Below, one piece after another: positions 1 through 10,725 of a stretch of 64,000 bases of DNA. Position numbers and translations under genes: made by a program. Origin of the DNA: Pseudomonadota bacterium (GTDB taxonomy: Bacteria; Pseudomonadota; Gammaproteobacteria; Xanthomonadales; Rhodanobacteraceae); assembly GCA_021827205.1 (NCBI GenBank), contig JAKAWV010000001.1, forward strand, positions 186,001-250,000, written 5' to 3'. The notes below the pieces were generated by a model. It ran no database searches, was not told the DNA's origin, and worked only from the letters and a program-made list of their open reading frames with translations. Each line of letters starts with the position of its first letter. Within the stretch, counting starts at the first letter, position 1.

Positions 1-532
1 CGTTTCGTTGCCGCGCCTTGCCGCTGAGCAAGTTGTCCATGCGCACACGCGCACGTGCTGAAGCCCAGTGATCGCCCAGCGCGCCGGCCGCTTCGGCTTG
101 CAGGCGCGCGGCGCGCAGAGCGAGGGTCGGTGGCAGGGTGCTCGGCAGCATCGCGGCGATGGCCAGCGCTTGCTGCGGGTCGTGCGTTAGCGCCAGCTCA
201 CCCTTGAGCAGGTTGTAGCGCGCGGCATCCAGCGCGTGCAGGTGCGCGCCATCCACCGTGGCCAGCAGTTGCGCGGCGCGCGCGTGTTGACCAGCGACAT
301 ACCACGCATCGGCGGCGCGCAACCGATAGTCATTGCCCTGATTGCTGCGCGGGCTTTGCGCGCTCAGGTTGTCCCAGGTGCGCGCGGCGCCCTGATAGTC
401 ACCGCGCTGGTAGAGCGCATCGGCTTGCGCATTGGCAGCCTGCTGCGCCGGGGTCGGGCCACCCAGGGTTGCGCAGCCGGCCAGCAGCAGGGGCAGCAGC
501 GCGAGCAACAAAATGGACGATGAGCGCATCAT
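1..532 (-). CDS. lpoA: Penicillin-binding protein activator LpoA (lipoprotein), N-terminal part; truncated by window edge
   Basis: Reverse-strand reading from 532: MMRSSSILLLALLPLLLAGCATLGGPTPAQQAANAQADALYQRGDYQGAARTWDNL..., open to the window edge, with a lipobox (LLAGC). Divergent from rsmI as is typical for lpoA/yraM. Not in the ORF track because it runs off the edge. Confidence 0.8.
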   Translation of the reverse strand, partial: MMRSSSILLLALLPLLLAGCATLGGPTPAQQAANAQADALYQRGDYQGAARTWDNLSAQSPRSNQGNDYRLRAADAWYVAGQHARAAQLLATVDGAHLHALDAARYNLLKGELALTHDPQQALAIAAMLPSTLPPTLALRAARLQAEAAGALGDHWASARARVRMDNLLSGKARQRN

Positions 533-607
533 GAACCCGCATAATCATGGATAGCCTTTGCGATGATAGCGGAACGTGCGCGCCCGACTGCGACGCGGGA
601 GATCTGC

Positions 608-1456
608 ATGGCAACAGCAAGCGGCACGCTGTGGGTGGTAGCTACGCCCATTGGCAACCTCGATGATTTGAGCGCGCGTGCGCGCTCGGTGCTGGGCAGC
701 GTGGTGGTGATCGCCGCCGAGGACACGCGCCATACGCGTCATTTGTTGCAGCATTTCGGACTGGCCACACCGCTGCTGGCGCTGCACGAGCACAACGAGG
801 CCGGCGTGGTCGCGGCGCTTCTTGCGCGCCTTGCCGCGGGCGAGGATCTGGCGCTGGTTTCCGATGCCGGCACGCCGCTGATCAGCGACCCAGGCTTCCG
901 CCTGGTGCGTGCAGCACGCGCGGCCGGCTTGCGCGTGGCGCCAGTGCCGGGACCCGCGGCGCTGATCGCGGCGTTGTCTGTGGCCGGCTTGCCCAGCGAG
1001 CGTTTCGTGTTCGAGGGTTTTCTGCCGGCCAAGGCTGGCGCGCGTCGGCAGCACTTGGCCGCACTCGTCGGCGAAGCGCGCACGCTGGTGTTTTACGAAG
1101 CCCCGCATCGACTCGAAGCGACGCTGGCCGATCTGGCCGCGGCCTTTGGCAGCGAGCGCCCCGCGGCACTGGCGCGCGAACTGACCAAGCTGCACGAGAC
1201 GGTGATCGATGCCACGTTGGGCGACCTCATGGCGCGCGTGGCTGCGGATGCCGATCAACGCCGCGGCGAGATCGTGCTGATCGTCGGCGGCAACGATGCG
1301 CAGGCGGCGCAGGCGCTGGCCGAGGGCCGGCGCCTGTATGCGCTGCTGCGCGGCGAACTGGCGCCGGCGCGCGCCGCGCGCATCGCCGCCGAGTTCACCG
1401 GCGCGTCACGGCGTGCGCTGTATGCCGAATCCAACGCGACAGACACCAATGCGTGA
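608..1456 (+). CDS. rsmI: 16S rRNA (cytidine(1402)-2'-O)-methyltransferase RsmI
   Basis: MATASGTLWVVATPIGNLDDLSARA..., VSDAGTPLISDPGFRLVRAA, FVFEGFLPAK; ORF 563..1456 with likely start at 608. Confidence 0.95.
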   Translation: MATASGTLWVVATPIGNLDDLSARARSVLGSVVVIAAEDTRHTRHLLQHFGLATPLLALHEHNEAGVVAALLARLAAGEDLALVSDAGTPLISDPGFRLVRAARAAGLRVAPVPGPAALIAALSVAGLPSERFVFEGFLPAKAGARRQHLAALVGEARTLVFYEAPHRLEATLADLAAAFGSERPAALARELTKLHETVIDATLGDLMARVAADADQRRGEIVLIVGGNDAQAAQALAEGRRLYALLRGELAPARAARIAAEFTGASRRALYAESNATDTNA

Positions 1457-1500
1457 TGTGAGCAGGCGCAGTACACGCCATGCGGCTACACTTGGCGGTG

Positions 1501-1847
1501 GAGTCGGCCGGGCAGTCGCGTCGCGCAAGCGCCGAGGAAAGTCCGGGCTCCATAGGGCAAGGTGCCAGGTAACGCCTGGGCGGCGCGAGCCGACGGAAAG
1601 TGCAACAGAAAACAAACCGCCGAACGGTGTCGCAAGGCATGCGTGGCAAGGGTGAAACGGTGCGGTAAGAGCGCACCGCACGTGGGGACAACGCCACGTG
1701 GCATGGCAAACCCCACCTGGAGCAAGGCCAAATAGGGAGGCGATGGCGTGCCCGCGCCGCTTCCGGGTTGGCTGCTGGAGCCTGACGGCGACGTCAGGCC
1801 TAGAGGAATGACTGTCTAGAACAGAACCCGGCTTACGGGCCGACTCC
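1501..1847 (+). ncRNA. rnpB: RNase P RNA, bacterial class A
   Basis: Conserved blocks GAGGAAAGTCCGGGCTCCATAGGGCA, GGTGCCAGGTAACGCCTGGG, GGTAAGAGCGCACCG, GGAGCAAGGCCAAATAGGG, GAATGACTGTC...ACAGAACCCGGCTTA. P1 stem gagtcggcc (1501-1509) pairs with ggccgactc (1838-1846). Confidence 0.97.
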
Positions 1848-2117
1848 TTCTTCTTTGATTTTCTTCACGCGCGCGCGACGTTCAGGCCATACGCCTTGCG
1901 GGGTTTGCGCGTCGCGTTGCGCGCCATTTTCTGTTGCGCCCTCGTCCATCGCGGCACTGTGACCCAATTCAGGTCTTGCGCGCCGTACGTGGCCGCTGCG
2001 CGCGGATGGAGTGCGTTTATTTTCCAATAATTTCATACGGCTTGCGATGTTTTCTCAGAGATTGCATGAAATTCGCAGGCCCGCCCATTAGTCCTTGATC
2101 TGCAAGGCAAAAACCCG

Positions 2118-2179
2118 TTGACAGTCGCAAAACCTGAGACTAAGGTGGCGATTAGTGTGAAAACGTGGGGAAAGGTGGG
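2118..2179 (+). promoter_or_regulatory. Putative Pmra promoter with MraZ-box direct repeats
   Basis: TTGACA at 2118-2123, 17-nt spacer, TAAGGT at 2141-2146. Four GTGxx repeats at exact 10-bp period: GTGGC 2145, GTGTG 2155, GTGGG 2165, GTGGG 2175, matching the known MraZ TGGGN5 repeat pattern. Confidence 0.65.
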
Positions 2180-2182
2180 CAA

Positions 2183-2629
2183 GTGTTCCAGGGTGAAACC
2201 GCCATCACTGTAGATGACAAGGGACGGCTGGCGATCCCCACCGCCTACCGCGAGCTGGTTGCGCGCGTCTGCGACAACCACTTGGTCAGCGCCTACAACC
2301 CCTTCGAGCAGGGCTGCCTGTGGCTATTCCCAGCCAGCGCCTGGGAGCAGGTGCGCGATCAGGTCAACGCGCTGCCCAGCGTCAAAGCCGTGCATCGCGC
2401 GCTGCAAATGAAATTGGTCGGTGCCGCCGCCGCGCTGGAACTGGATAGCGCCGGGCGCGTGCTGCTGCCGGCCAGCCAGCGTGCCGCCGCGGGCATCGAA
2501 AAGCGTGCGGTGCTGCTGGGCATGGGCAGCAAGTTCGAGTTGTGGAGCGAGCAGGCGCACGTCGCCAAGATCCGCCAGACCATCGGCGAGGATGACATCA
2601 GTGCGGACATGTCCGCACTGAGGCTTTGA
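2183..2629 (+). CDS. mraZ: Division/cell wall cluster transcriptional repressor MraZ
   Basis: [26 protein letters not shown]... (GTG start at 2183 preferred over the ORF-track start 2165); first gene of dcw cluster. Confidence 0.93.
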   Translation: MFQGETAITVDDKGRLAIPTAYRELVARVCDNHLVSAYNPFEQGCLWLFPASAWEQVRDQVNALPSVKAVHRALQMKLVGAAAALELDSAGRVLLPASQRAAAGIEKRAVLLGMGSKFELWSEQAHVAKIRQTIGEDDISADMSALRL

Positions 2630-2632
2630 GCA

Positions 2633-3574
2633 GTGGCGGCGCCAGGAGCCGCGATCATGCCGGCACAGGAACACATCCCGGTCATGCTTGCCGAGGTGCT
2701 CGCCGGACTTGGTGTGCGCGCCGACGGAACATATCTTGATGGCACCTATGGTCGCGGTGGCCATGCAGCCGCGATCCTGCAATTGCTAGGGCCACACGGC
2801 AGCCTGTTGTTGCTGGATCGCGACCCCGAGGCCATCGCCGCGGCGCGCGCGCGGTTTACCCATGATGCGCGTGTGCAAATCCGTCACGGCAGCTTCGCTG
2901 CGCTGGCCGAATGGGATGCCGCGCAAGCCCGGCTGGATGGCGTATTGCTGGACCTGGGCGTGTCCTCGCCGCAGCTCGATCAGGCCGTGCGCGGTTTCAG
3001 CTTCATGGCCGATGGCCCGCTGGACATGCGCATGGACCCTACGCAGGGCCTCAGCGCCGCCGAGTTTCTGGCGCAGGCCGATGCCGAGGAAATCGCGGCG
3101 GCGCTATGGCGTTATGGCGAGGAGCGCATGAGTCGTCGCATCGCGCAGGCGATCGTGCAGGCGCGCGCCAAGCAGCCGTTGACGCGCACCCTGCAATTGG
3201 CGCAACTGGTGCAGCGCGCAATCGGTCGGCGCAAGCCCGGCAAGCATGCGGCCACGCGTACATTCCAGGCGCTGCGTCTGCACGTCAACGGCGAACTGGA
3301 CGCGTTGCGGCAAGGGCTCGACGCCGCCAGCACTTGCCTGAAGCCGGGCGGACGTCTGGCGGTGATCAGTTTTCACTCGCTGGAAGATCGCCTGGTCAAG
3401 CAATTCATCCGCGGCCCCGATCTGCCACGCGTGGCGCGCGGTCTGCCGGCACCGACACCCGTGCTGGGTGGTTTGCGCGCGGTTGGGCGCAAGCACTTCG
3501 CCAGCGCGGAGGAAGTGACGCGCAATCCGCGCGCGCGCTCGGCGGTACTGCGCATCGCGGAGAAACGCGCATGA
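2633..3574 (+). CDS. rsmH: 16S rRNA (cytosine(1402)-N4)-methyltransferase RsmH
   Basis: [13 protein letters not shown]...[14 protein letters not shown]...[30 protein letters not shown]...[18 protein letters not shown]; probable start at 2657. Confidence 0.97.
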   Translation: MAAPGAAIMPAQEHIPVMLAEVLAGLGVRADGTYLDGTYGRGGHAAAILQLLGPHGSLLLLDRDPEAIAAARARFTHDARVQIRHGSFAALAEWDAAQARLDGVLLDLGVSSPQLDQAVRGFSFMADGPLDMRMDPTQGLSAAEFLAQADAEEIAAALWRYGEERMSRRIAQAIVQARAKQPLTRTLQLAQLVQRAIGRRKPGKHAATRTFQALRLHVNGELDALRQGLDAASTCLKPGGRLAVISFHSLEDRLVKQFIRGPDLPRVARGLPAPTPVLGGLRAVGRKHFASAEEVTRNPRARSAVLRIAEKRA

Positions 3575-3846
3575 ACGGCGTCATCGGGCGTGTGGTGACT
3601 TGGTTGCTGCTGCTTGCAGTGCTGGTCAGCGCGATCGCGGTAGTGTGGGCGCGCAACGAAAACCGTGAGTTGTTCATCCGCCTTACCGGTTTACAGAGCG
3701 AGCGCGATCACCTCAACATCGAGTACGGGCGGCTGGAGCTTGAAGATGCCACCTGGGCCGATCCAGCGCGCGTGGCCTCGGTGGCGCGTAGCCGTCTGGG
3801 TATGGTCAATCCCGATCCGGCGCAAATTCGCATGGTGCGCGAATGA
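3571..3846 (+). CDS. ftsL: Cell division protein FtsL
   Basis: [82 protein letters not shown] overlap with rsmH; position between rsmH and ftsI. Confidence 0.88.
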   Translation: MNGVIGRVVTWLLLLAVLVSAIAVVWARNENRELFIRLTGLQSERDHLNIEYGRLELEDATWADPARVASVARSRLGMVNPDPAQIRMVRE

Positions 3847-5600
3847 AGCCGGCGCCGAAGCCGCCGCAGTCGACCCATTCGCGCGCACGTGGTCCGCGCG
3901 TGCGTTGGCGCTTGGCATTGGTGTTCGCGCTGCTGGCGCTGGTCGGGGTCGGGCTGCTGGCGCGCGCGGTAGATCTGCAAGTGGTGCGCCGCGAGTTCCT
4001 GCAGCAGCAGGGCGATATGCGCTTCCTGCGTGAGCTGCCGATTCCGGTCTCGCGTGGCAGCATTTTCGATCGCAACGGCGAGCCGCTGGCGGTGTCCACG
4101 CCGGTCGATTCGCTGTGGGCCGATCCGCCGGTGCTGCTGGCGCACGCGGATCGCATCCCGGAACTGGCCAGGGCGCTGGATGTGAATGCCGCCGAGCTGC
4201 AGCGCCGCCTGGAGCAGCGCTCGAACATGGAGTTCGTGTACCTGCGCCGCATGATGGACCCGGTTGCCGCGCAGGCAGTGCTGGCGCTGAAGATCCCCGG
4301 CGTCAACAAGCAGCGCGAGTACCGTCGCTACTACCCCACCGGTGATGTCACCGCGCAGGTGCTGGGTTTCACCAACATCAACGATCAGGGTCAGGAGGGT
4401 CTGGAGCTGGCTTACAACCACTGGCTCAGCGGCAAGCCCGGGTTGCAGCGCGTGATCCGCAATCGCCTCGGGCAGATCGTGCAAAGCGTCGATCTGGTGC
4501 GCGAGCCGGTGCAGGGACACAGCCTGACGCTGAGCATCGATCGCAGCATCCAGTACCTCGCCTATCAGTACCTGTCCGAGGCCTACCTCAAGTACCACGC
4601 GCGCGCGGCCTCGATGGTGATCATGGACGCGCGCACCGGCGGCATCCTCGCCATGGTCAATCTGCCCTCGTTCAACCCGAACAACATCGCCGGCAGCACG
4701 CCGCGCGACTGGCGCAATCGCGCGGTCACCGACGTGTTCGAGCCGGGCTCGGTGATGAAGGCGTTCACGCTGTCCGCGGCGCTGGACAGCGGCAAGTGGA
4801 CGCCCACTTCGCCGATCAACACCACACCCGGCTGGTACATGATGGACGGCTACACCATCCGCGACGTGGCTGACTTCGGCAAACTGGATCTGACCAGCGT
4901 CATCACCAAGTCCAGCAACGTCGGCGCCTCGTTGATCACGGCGACGTTTTCGGAAAAGCGCCTGTACGACATGCTGCGCGGCTTCGGCTTCGGGCGCAGC
5001 ACCGAAAGCGGCTTTCCCGGCGAGGCTTCGGGTCTGCTGCCGGTATACACAAGTTGGCGGCCGATCAATCGCGTCACCATTTCCTACGGCTATGGCCTGA
5101 ACGTGACCGCGCTGCAATTGGCGCAGGCCTACTCGACGCTGGCCGACGGCGGCGTGTTGCATCACCCCACTTTCGTCAAGGGCGATGATGGCGCGCCGGT
5201 GCGCGTGCTGCCCGAAAAATACGCCAAAGAAATGATCGGCATGCTGCGCACCGTGGTCAGCCCCGCCGGCACCGCGCCGACGGCGATGATCGCCAATTAC
5301 ACCGTGGCCGGCAAAACCGGCACCGCGCACCAGGCCGGCGCCGGCGGTTATCTCAAGGACGAGTACTACGCGGTGTTCTGCGGCATCGTGCCGGCCACTG
5401 ATCCGCGTCTGGTCGCGGTCGTGGTGGTGCGCGATCCCACGCCCGATCATTACGGCGGCGTGGTTTCGGCGCCGGTGTTCCGGCGCGTGATGGAAGGCGC
5501 GCTGCGTCTGCTCGATGTGCCACCGGACAACGTGCAGCACTGGTATGGCCAAAAGCCGCTGCCGCCTGCCGTGGCCACATCGACGGGAGCCACGCCGTGA
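3843..5600 (+). CDS. ftsI: Peptidoglycan transpeptidase FtsI (PBP3)
   Basis: SRGSIFDRNGEPLAVSTPV, FEPGSVMKAFT (SxxK), KSSNVG, KTGTAHQ motifs. Confidence 0.97.
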   Translation: MKPAPKPPQSTHSRARGPRVRWRLALVFALLALVGVGLLARAVDLQVVRREFLQQQGDMRFLRELPIPVSRGSIFDRNGEPLAVSTPVDSLWADPPVLLAHADRIPELARALDVNAAELQRRLEQRSNMEFVYLRRMMDPVAAQAVLALKIPGVNKQREYRRYYPTGDVTAQVLGFTNINDQGQEGLELAYNHWLSGKPGLQRVIRNRLGQIVQSVDLVREPVQGHSLTLSIDRSIQYLAYQYLSEAYLKYHARAASMVIMDARTGGILAMVNLPSFNPNNIAGSTPRDWRNRAVTDVFEPGSVMKAFTLSAALDSGKWTPTSPINTTPGWYMMDGYTIRDVADFGKLDLTSVITKSSNVGASLITATFSEKRLYDMLRGFGFGRSTESGFPGEASGLLPVYTSWRPINRVTISYGYGLNVTALQLAQAYSTLADGGVLHHPTFVKGDDGAPVRVLPEKYAKEMIGMLRTVVSPAGTAPTAMIANYTVAGKTGTAHQAGAGGYLKDEYYAVFCGIVPATDPRLVAVVVVRDPTPDHYGGVVSAPVFRRVMEGALRLLDVPPDNVQHWYGQKPLPPAVATSTGATP

Positions 5601-7081
5601 GCGTCGCCGCGATGCGTGCCGATGCGTTGCTTGACGGCTTGGCCGACGCCGGTGCCGCCGCCGCCGTGGCGGTGCGCGGCCTGCAACTGGATTCGCGCCG
5701 CGTGCAGCCAGGCGAAGCTTTCGTCGCGCTGCGCGGCACGCAGCACCACGGCATCGATTTCGCCGCGCAGGCGCTGGCCGCGGGCGCGGCGCTGGTGCTG
5801 GCCGAAACGCCCGCGCCGCAGGCTGCACCGCAACTGCCGCAAGTGATCTGGGTCGATGATCTCGGCGCGCAACTGGGCAGCATCGCCGCGCGTTTTTACG
5901 GCGATCCCTCGCGTGCGCTGCGCGTGATCGGCGTGACCGGTACCAACGGCAAAACCTCAAGCGTGCAGCTGCTGACGCAGGCGCTGGAACTGCTCGGTCG
6001 GCGCGCCGCCAGCATTGGCACATTGGGCGCAGGCCTGCACGGTCAGCTCGATGCCGGCGCGCGCACCACGCCGGATGCCATCAGCGTGCAGCGCCTGCTG
6101 CGCGAATTCTCAGACGCGGGCGCCAGCGATGTCGCCATGGAGGTGTCCTCGCATGCGCTACAGCAGGGCCGCGTCAATGCGGTGCGCTTTGCGGTCGCCG
6201 CATTTACCAATCTCACCCGCGATCATCTGGATTACCACGGCAGTATGCAGGCCTACGGCGCGGCCAAGGCGCGCCTGTTTGCGTGGCCCGGTCTGCGCGC
6301 TGCGGTGCTCAACATCGACGATGCTTTCGGCGCGCGCTTGGCGGCGACCATGGCGCCGGACGTACGCGTGCTGCGCGTCAGCGCTGCGGGTGACGCGCAC
6401 GCGGAGCTGCGCGCCGAGGCCATCGTCAGCTCTCCCGAAGGCATCGGTTTCACCCTGCACACGCCATGGGGTAGCGGCGCGCTGCGCAGCGCGCTGCTGG
6501 GGCGCATCAATGTCGAGAATCTCCTGTTGGTGGCTGCGTGCCTGGGTGTGCTGGAATTCCCGTTCGCACGCGTGCTGCACGTGCTGCAGCAGCTTGAACC
6601 GATTCGCGGACGCATGAACCGCCTTGGCGGCATGGGTGCCCAGCCGTTGGTGGTGATCGATTACGCGCACACCCCCGATGCGCTGCAGCAGGCGCTGCGC
6701 GCGCTGCGCGCGCATTGCGCGGGGCACTTGTGGTGTGTGTTCGGCTGCGGCGGCGAGCGCGATGCCGGCAAGCGTCCGCAAATGGGCGCGCTGGCCGCGG
6801 ATCTGGCCGATCGCGTGCTGCTCACCGACGACAATCCGCGCGGCGAAGACGGCGATGCCATCGTCGCCGCGATTCGCGCCGGCATGCCGGTCAGTGCGAC
6901 TGTGGTCATCGAGCGCGATCGCGCGCGCGCCATCGCATTAGCCTTGCGCGAGGCGCACGCCGGCGACGTGGTGCTGATCGCCGGCAAGGGCCATGAGACT
7001 TATCAGGAAAGCGGCGGCAAGGCGTGGCCGTTTGATGATCTCGCCGTGGCGCGCGCCGCGCTGGAGGCGCGCCCATGCTGA
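5597..7081 (+). CDS. murE: UDP-N-acetylmuramoyl-L-alanyl-D-glutamate ligase MurE
   Basis: GVTGTNGKTSSVQLL, DDNPRGED, MEVSSHAL; dcw order. Confidence 0.97.
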   Translation: MSVAAMRADALLDGLADAGAAAAVAVRGLQLDSRRVQPGEAFVALRGTQHHGIDFAAQALAAGAALVLAETPAPQAAPQLPQVIWVDDLGAQLGSIAARFYGDPSRALRVIGVTGTNGKTSSVQLLTQALELLGRRAASIGTLGAGLHGQLDAGARTTPDAISVQRLLREFSDAGASDVAMEVSSHALQQGRVNAVRFAVAAFTNLTRDHLDYHGSMQAYGAAKARLFAWPGLRAAVLNIDDAFGARLAATMAPDVRVLRVSAAGDAHAELRAEAIVSSPEGIGFTLHTPWGSGALRSALLGRINVENLLLVAACLGVLEFPFARVLHVLQQLEPIRGRMNRLGGMGAQPLVVIDYAHTPDALQQALRALRAHCAGHLWCVFGCGGERDAGKRPQMGALAADLADRVLLTDDNPRGEDGDAIVAAIRAGMPVSATVVIERDRARAIALALREAHAGDVVLIAGKGHETYQESGGKAWPFDDLAVARAALEARPC

Positions 7082-8448
7082 ACATGACCCTCGGCGAAGT
7101 GGCGATGTGGACGCACGGTACGCTGCATGGTGGCGTGGCACAGGTGTGTGGCGCCAGTGCGGATACGCGTGCGCTGCAGCCGGGTATGCTGTTCGTGGCG
7201 CTGGCGGGCGAGCGCGTCGACGGTCACGATTTTCTGGCGCAGGCCGCAGCCGCGGGCGCGACCGGCGCGCTGGTCGCGCGCCACATTGATGGCGCGCTGG
7301 CGCAGATCCAGGTCGCCGACACGCTCGCCGCGCTGGGTGATCTGGCCAGTGCAGTGCGCGCGCGCAGCGCGGCCGAGGTGATCGGCATCACCGGTTCCAG
7401 CGGCAAGACCACGGTGAAGAACCTGTGCGCCGCGATCCTCGCCGGCGTGGCCGCCACGCACGCCACGCAGGGTAATCAGAACAACGAGATCGGCCTGCCG
7501 CTAAGCCTGCTCAACATGCGCGATGACGCGCGCTACGCAGTGCTGGAAATGGGCGCGGGCAAGCCCGGCGATATTGCCTATCTGGCGGCGATCGCGCGTC
7601 CGCGCGTGGCGCTGGTCAACAACGTCGCACCGGCGCATTTGCAGCGCCTGGGCAGCATCGAGGGCGTGGCCGAGACCAAGGGCGCGATCTACGCCGCGTT
7701 GCCGGCCGACGGCATTGCCGTGATCAATGTCGACGACACCTTCGCCGGTTATTTCACCGCGCAGGCCGGTGCGCGGCGCGTGTTGCGTTTCGGCAGCGCG
7801 GCCGCGGCGGATGTCTACGCCGCGCAGGTGCATTCTGATCTGCATGGCTCGCGCTTCGTGCTGCATACGCCATCGGGTACTGCGCCGGTCAAGCTGTCGC
7901 TACCGGGCGCGCACAACGTGCTCAACGCGCTGGCCGCGGCGGCGCTGGCGCACGCACTGGATCTTACGCCGCAACACATTGCCGAGGGGCTGGCGCGCGT
8001 TGGCGCAGTGCGTGGGCGTCTGACGCGGCGCGCGATGGCCGGCGGCTGGACGCTGCTCGATGACAGCTACAACGCCAACCCGGCTTCGGTGGCGGCAGCC
8101 ATCGACACGCTGGCGCTGGCGCCGGGCGAAACCTGGCTGGTGCTGGGCGATCTGGCCGAACTCGGCCCCGATGCGCAGGTGCTGCACGCCGAACTGGGGC
8201 GCAAGGCGCGCGCCGCTGGCATCACGCGGCTGTGGACGGTGGGCCGGCTCAGCGCTGCGGCCAGCATCGCGTTCGGCGCCGCGGCGCGTCATTTCGAGGA
8301 TCAGGCCGCGCTGGCCGCCGCACTGCAAACCGCCGTGCACGCCGGTGTCACTTGTCTGGTCAAGGGTTCACGTTCGTCGGCCATGGAGCGCGTGATCGCG
8401 CAACTGGATCAGGTGGGCGCACACGGGGGACATCTCGATGCTGTATGA
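7075..8448 (+). CDS. murF: UDP-N-acetylmuramoyl-tripeptide-D-alanyl-D-alanine ligase MurF
   Basis: [41 protein letters not shown]. Confidence 0.97.
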   Translation: MLNMTLGEVAMWTHGTLHGGVAQVCGASADTRALQPGMLFVALAGERVDGHDFLAQAAAAGATGALVARHIDGALAQIQVADTLAALGDLASAVRARSAAEVIGITGSSGKTTVKNLCAAILAGVAATHATQGNQNNEIGLPLSLLNMRDDARYAVLEMGAGKPGDIAYLAAIARPRVALVNNVAPAHLQRLGSIEGVAETKGAIYAALPADGIAVINVDDTFAGYFTAQAGARRVLRFGSAAAADVYAAQVHSDLHGSRFVLHTPSGTAPVKLSLPGAHNVLNALAAAALAHALDLTPQHIAEGLARVGAVRGRLTRRAMAGGWTLLDDSYNANPASVAAAIDTLALAPGETWLVLGDLAELGPDAQVLHAELGRKARAAGITRLWTVGRLSAAASIAFGAAARHFEDQAALAAALQTAVHAGVTCLVKGSRSSAMERVIAQLDQVGAHGGHLDAV

Positions 8449-9520
8449 ACTCGCGCGCTGGCTCAGCGGCTACGTCAGCGCATTTCACCTGTTCCAGTAC
8501 ATCACCCTGCGCACCATCTTCAGCGCGCTGACGGCGCTGCTGATTTCGCTGGCGCTGGGACCGGGGCTGATCCGCCGTCTGACTGCGCAAAAAGCCGGGC
8601 AGGTGGTCCGCAGCGACGGCCCGCAATCGCACCTGAGCAAGGCCGGCACGCCGACCATGGGCGGCACGCTGATCATCCTGGCGGTGGTCATCGCCACGCT
8701 GCTGTGGGCCGATCCGTTCAGCCGCTACGTATGGGTCGTGCTGGGCGTGACGGTGGCCTTCGGCGCGGTGGGTTTTTACGACGATTACAAGAAACTGGTG
8801 CTCAAGGACAGCCGCGGTCTGCCGGCGCGTTGGAAGTACTTGTGGCAATCGCTGTTCGGGCTGGCAGCAGCACTGACGCTCTATTACACCGCCAATGTGC
8901 CCGCGGCCACGGCGCTGTTCGTGCCTTTGTTCAAGACCGTGGCGCTGCCGCTCGGCTTCGGCTTCGTGATCATCGCCTATTTGATGATCGTGGGCTTCTC
9001 CAATGCGGTGAATCTCACCGACGGTCTTGATGGTCTGGCGATCATGCCAAGCGTGCTGGTGGCGGTGGCGCTGGGCATTTTCGCGTACCTGTCGGGCAAC
9101 GCGGTATTTTCGAGCTATCTCGACATTCCCGGCATTCCGGGCGCGGGCGAGCTGGCCATTTATTGCGGCGCTCTGGCTGGTGCCGGGTTGGGCTTTTTGT
9201 GGTTCAACACCTATCCGGCGCAGGTGTTCATGGGTGATGTCGGCGCGCTGGCCATCGGCGCTGCGCTGGGCTGCATCGCGGTGATCGTGCGCCAGGAGGT
9301 CGTGCTACTGATCATGGGTGGCGTGTTCGTGATGGAAACCGCCTCGGTGATGCTGCAGGTGGCCAGCTTCAAGCTCACCGGCAAGCGCATTTTCCGCATG
9401 GCGCCGATCCATCACCACTTCGAACTGAAGGGCTGGCCCGAGCCGCGCGTGATCGTGCGCTTCTGGATCATCAGCGTGATGCTGATGCTGATCGGCCTCG
9501 CCACCTTGAAGGTGCGCTGA
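8438..9520 (+). CDS. mraY: Phospho-N-acetylmuramoyl-pentapeptide-transferase MraY
   Basis: [47 protein letters not shown]. Confidence 0.98.
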   Translation: MLYELARWLSGYVSAFHLFQYITLRTIFSALTALLISLALGPGLIRRLTAQKAGQVVRSDGPQSHLSKAGTPTMGGTLIILAVVIATLLWADPFSRYVWVVLGVTVAFGAVGFYDDYKKLVLKDSRGLPARWKYLWQSLFGLAAALTLYYTANVPAATALFVPLFKTVALPLGFGFVIIAYLMIVGFSNAVNLTDGLDGLAIMPSVLVAVALGIFAYLSGNAVFSSYLDIPGIPGAGELAIYCGALAGAGLGFLWFNTYPAQVFMGDVGALAIGAALGCIAVIVRQEVVLLIMGGVFVMETASVMLQVASFKLTGKRIFRMAPIHHHFELKGWPEPRVIVRFWIISVMLMLIGLATLKVR

Positions 9521-10725
9521 TGTTCGATTTCATCAGCCAGCGTCCGCAAGCCGAGCGCCGCGCCGGGCCGCGCGGACACTACGACCGCTGGCTGCTGCTG
9601 GCGATCGTGGGGCTGGCCGCGTTCGGTATCGTCATGGTGGCCTCGGCCTCGATCGCGATCGCCGACGGCAGCCATCTCGGGCCGTTTTTTTATCTCAAGC
9701 GTCATCTCATGTTCATCGCGCTGGGCAGCAGCGCGGCGCTGGTGGCCACGCGTGTCGAGTTGCGCGAGCTGGAGCAGCGCGGCTTTCTGCTGATGGCGCT
9801 GGCCTTCATCTCGCTGCTGCTGGTGTTCGTGCCGCACATCGGCATCCGCGTCAACGGCGCACGGCGCTGGCTGGATCTGGGCATCACCGGCTTCCAGCCG
9901 GTCGAGGCGGTGAAGCTGGCGGTGATCCTGTACGTGGCCAGTTATCTGGTGCGTCATCGCAGCGCCGTCGAGCAGAAGTTCTCGGGCGCGATCAAACCCA
10001 TCGGTGTGGCGCTGTTGATCGCGGCACTGCTGCTGGCGCAGCCGGATTTCGGCTCGGCGCTGCTGATCATGGCGATCACCGTGGGCATGATCTGGCTGGC
10101 CGGCGCGCGCATGCGCTATCTGGTGCTGATGAGCACGCCGCTGATTCCGTTGTTCAGTTGGATCGCGGTCAGCCGCAGTTATCGCGTCGAGCGCCTGACC
10201 TCGTTCCTCAACCCGTGGAAGGATCCGTTTTCGGATGGCTTCCAGTTGACCCAGGCGCTGATCGCGGTCGGGCGCGGGCACTGGTTTGGTGTGGGTTTGG
10301 GCGACAGTATCCAGAAGTTGTTCTACCTGCCCGAGGCCTACACCGACTTCATTCTTTCGGTGATCGCCGAGGAACTGGGCTTTGTCGGCATCGCGCTGGT
10401 GCTGGGATTGTTCGCGCTGCTGGTCGGGCGTGCGCTGGTGCTGGGCCTGCGCGGGGTCGAGGTAGGTCAGCGTTACGCGGCTTATGTGTGCTTCGGCGTG
10501 GCCTTGTCGATCGGTATCCAGGCAGCCGTGTCGGTGGGCGTGAATCTGGGCGTGCTGCCGACCAAGGGCCTGACCCTGCCGCTGGTCAGCTCCGGTGGCT
10601 CCAGCGTGATCATGACCCTGGTCATGCTCGGTGTGCTGCTGCGTGCCAGCTACGAGATCGCGCGCGCCGAGGATGCGCGCCGCCTCGGCGCCGTCACTCC
10701 GCAGTTCGCGGAGGCCGCGGCATGA
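9520..10725 (+). CDS. ftsW: Lipid II polymerase FtsW (SEDS)
   Basis: GIRVNGARRWLDLGITGFQPVEAVKL, PTKGLTLPLVSSGGSS. Confidence 0.97.
   Translation: MFDFISQRPQAERRAGPRGHYDRWLLLAIVGLAAFGIVMVASASIAIADGSHLGPFFYLKRHLMFIALGSSAALVATRVELRELEQRGFLLMALAFISLLLVFVPHIGIRVNGARRWLDLGITGFQPVEAVKLAVILYVASYLVRHRSAVEQKFSGAIKPIGVALLIAALLLAQPDFGSALLIMAITVGMIWLAGARMRYLVLMSTPLIPLFSWIAVSRSYRVERLTSFLNPWKDPFSDGFQLTQALIAVGRGHWFGVGLGDSIQKLFYLPEAYTDFILSVIAEELGFVGIALVLGLFALLVGRALVLGLRGVEVGQRYAAYVCFGVALSIGIQAAVSVGVNLGVLPTKGLTLPLVSSGGSSVIMTLVMLGVLLRASYEIARAEDARRLGAVTPQFAEAAA

Noticed and set aside
1395-1731. Several short ORFs over 1395-1731
   Set aside because: They lie across the end of rsmI and the RNase P RNA and have no protein family signal.
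3708-6023. 771-aa antisense ORF over ftsL/ftsI/murE
   Set aside because: Same GC-driven artefact; overlapped genes are unambiguous.
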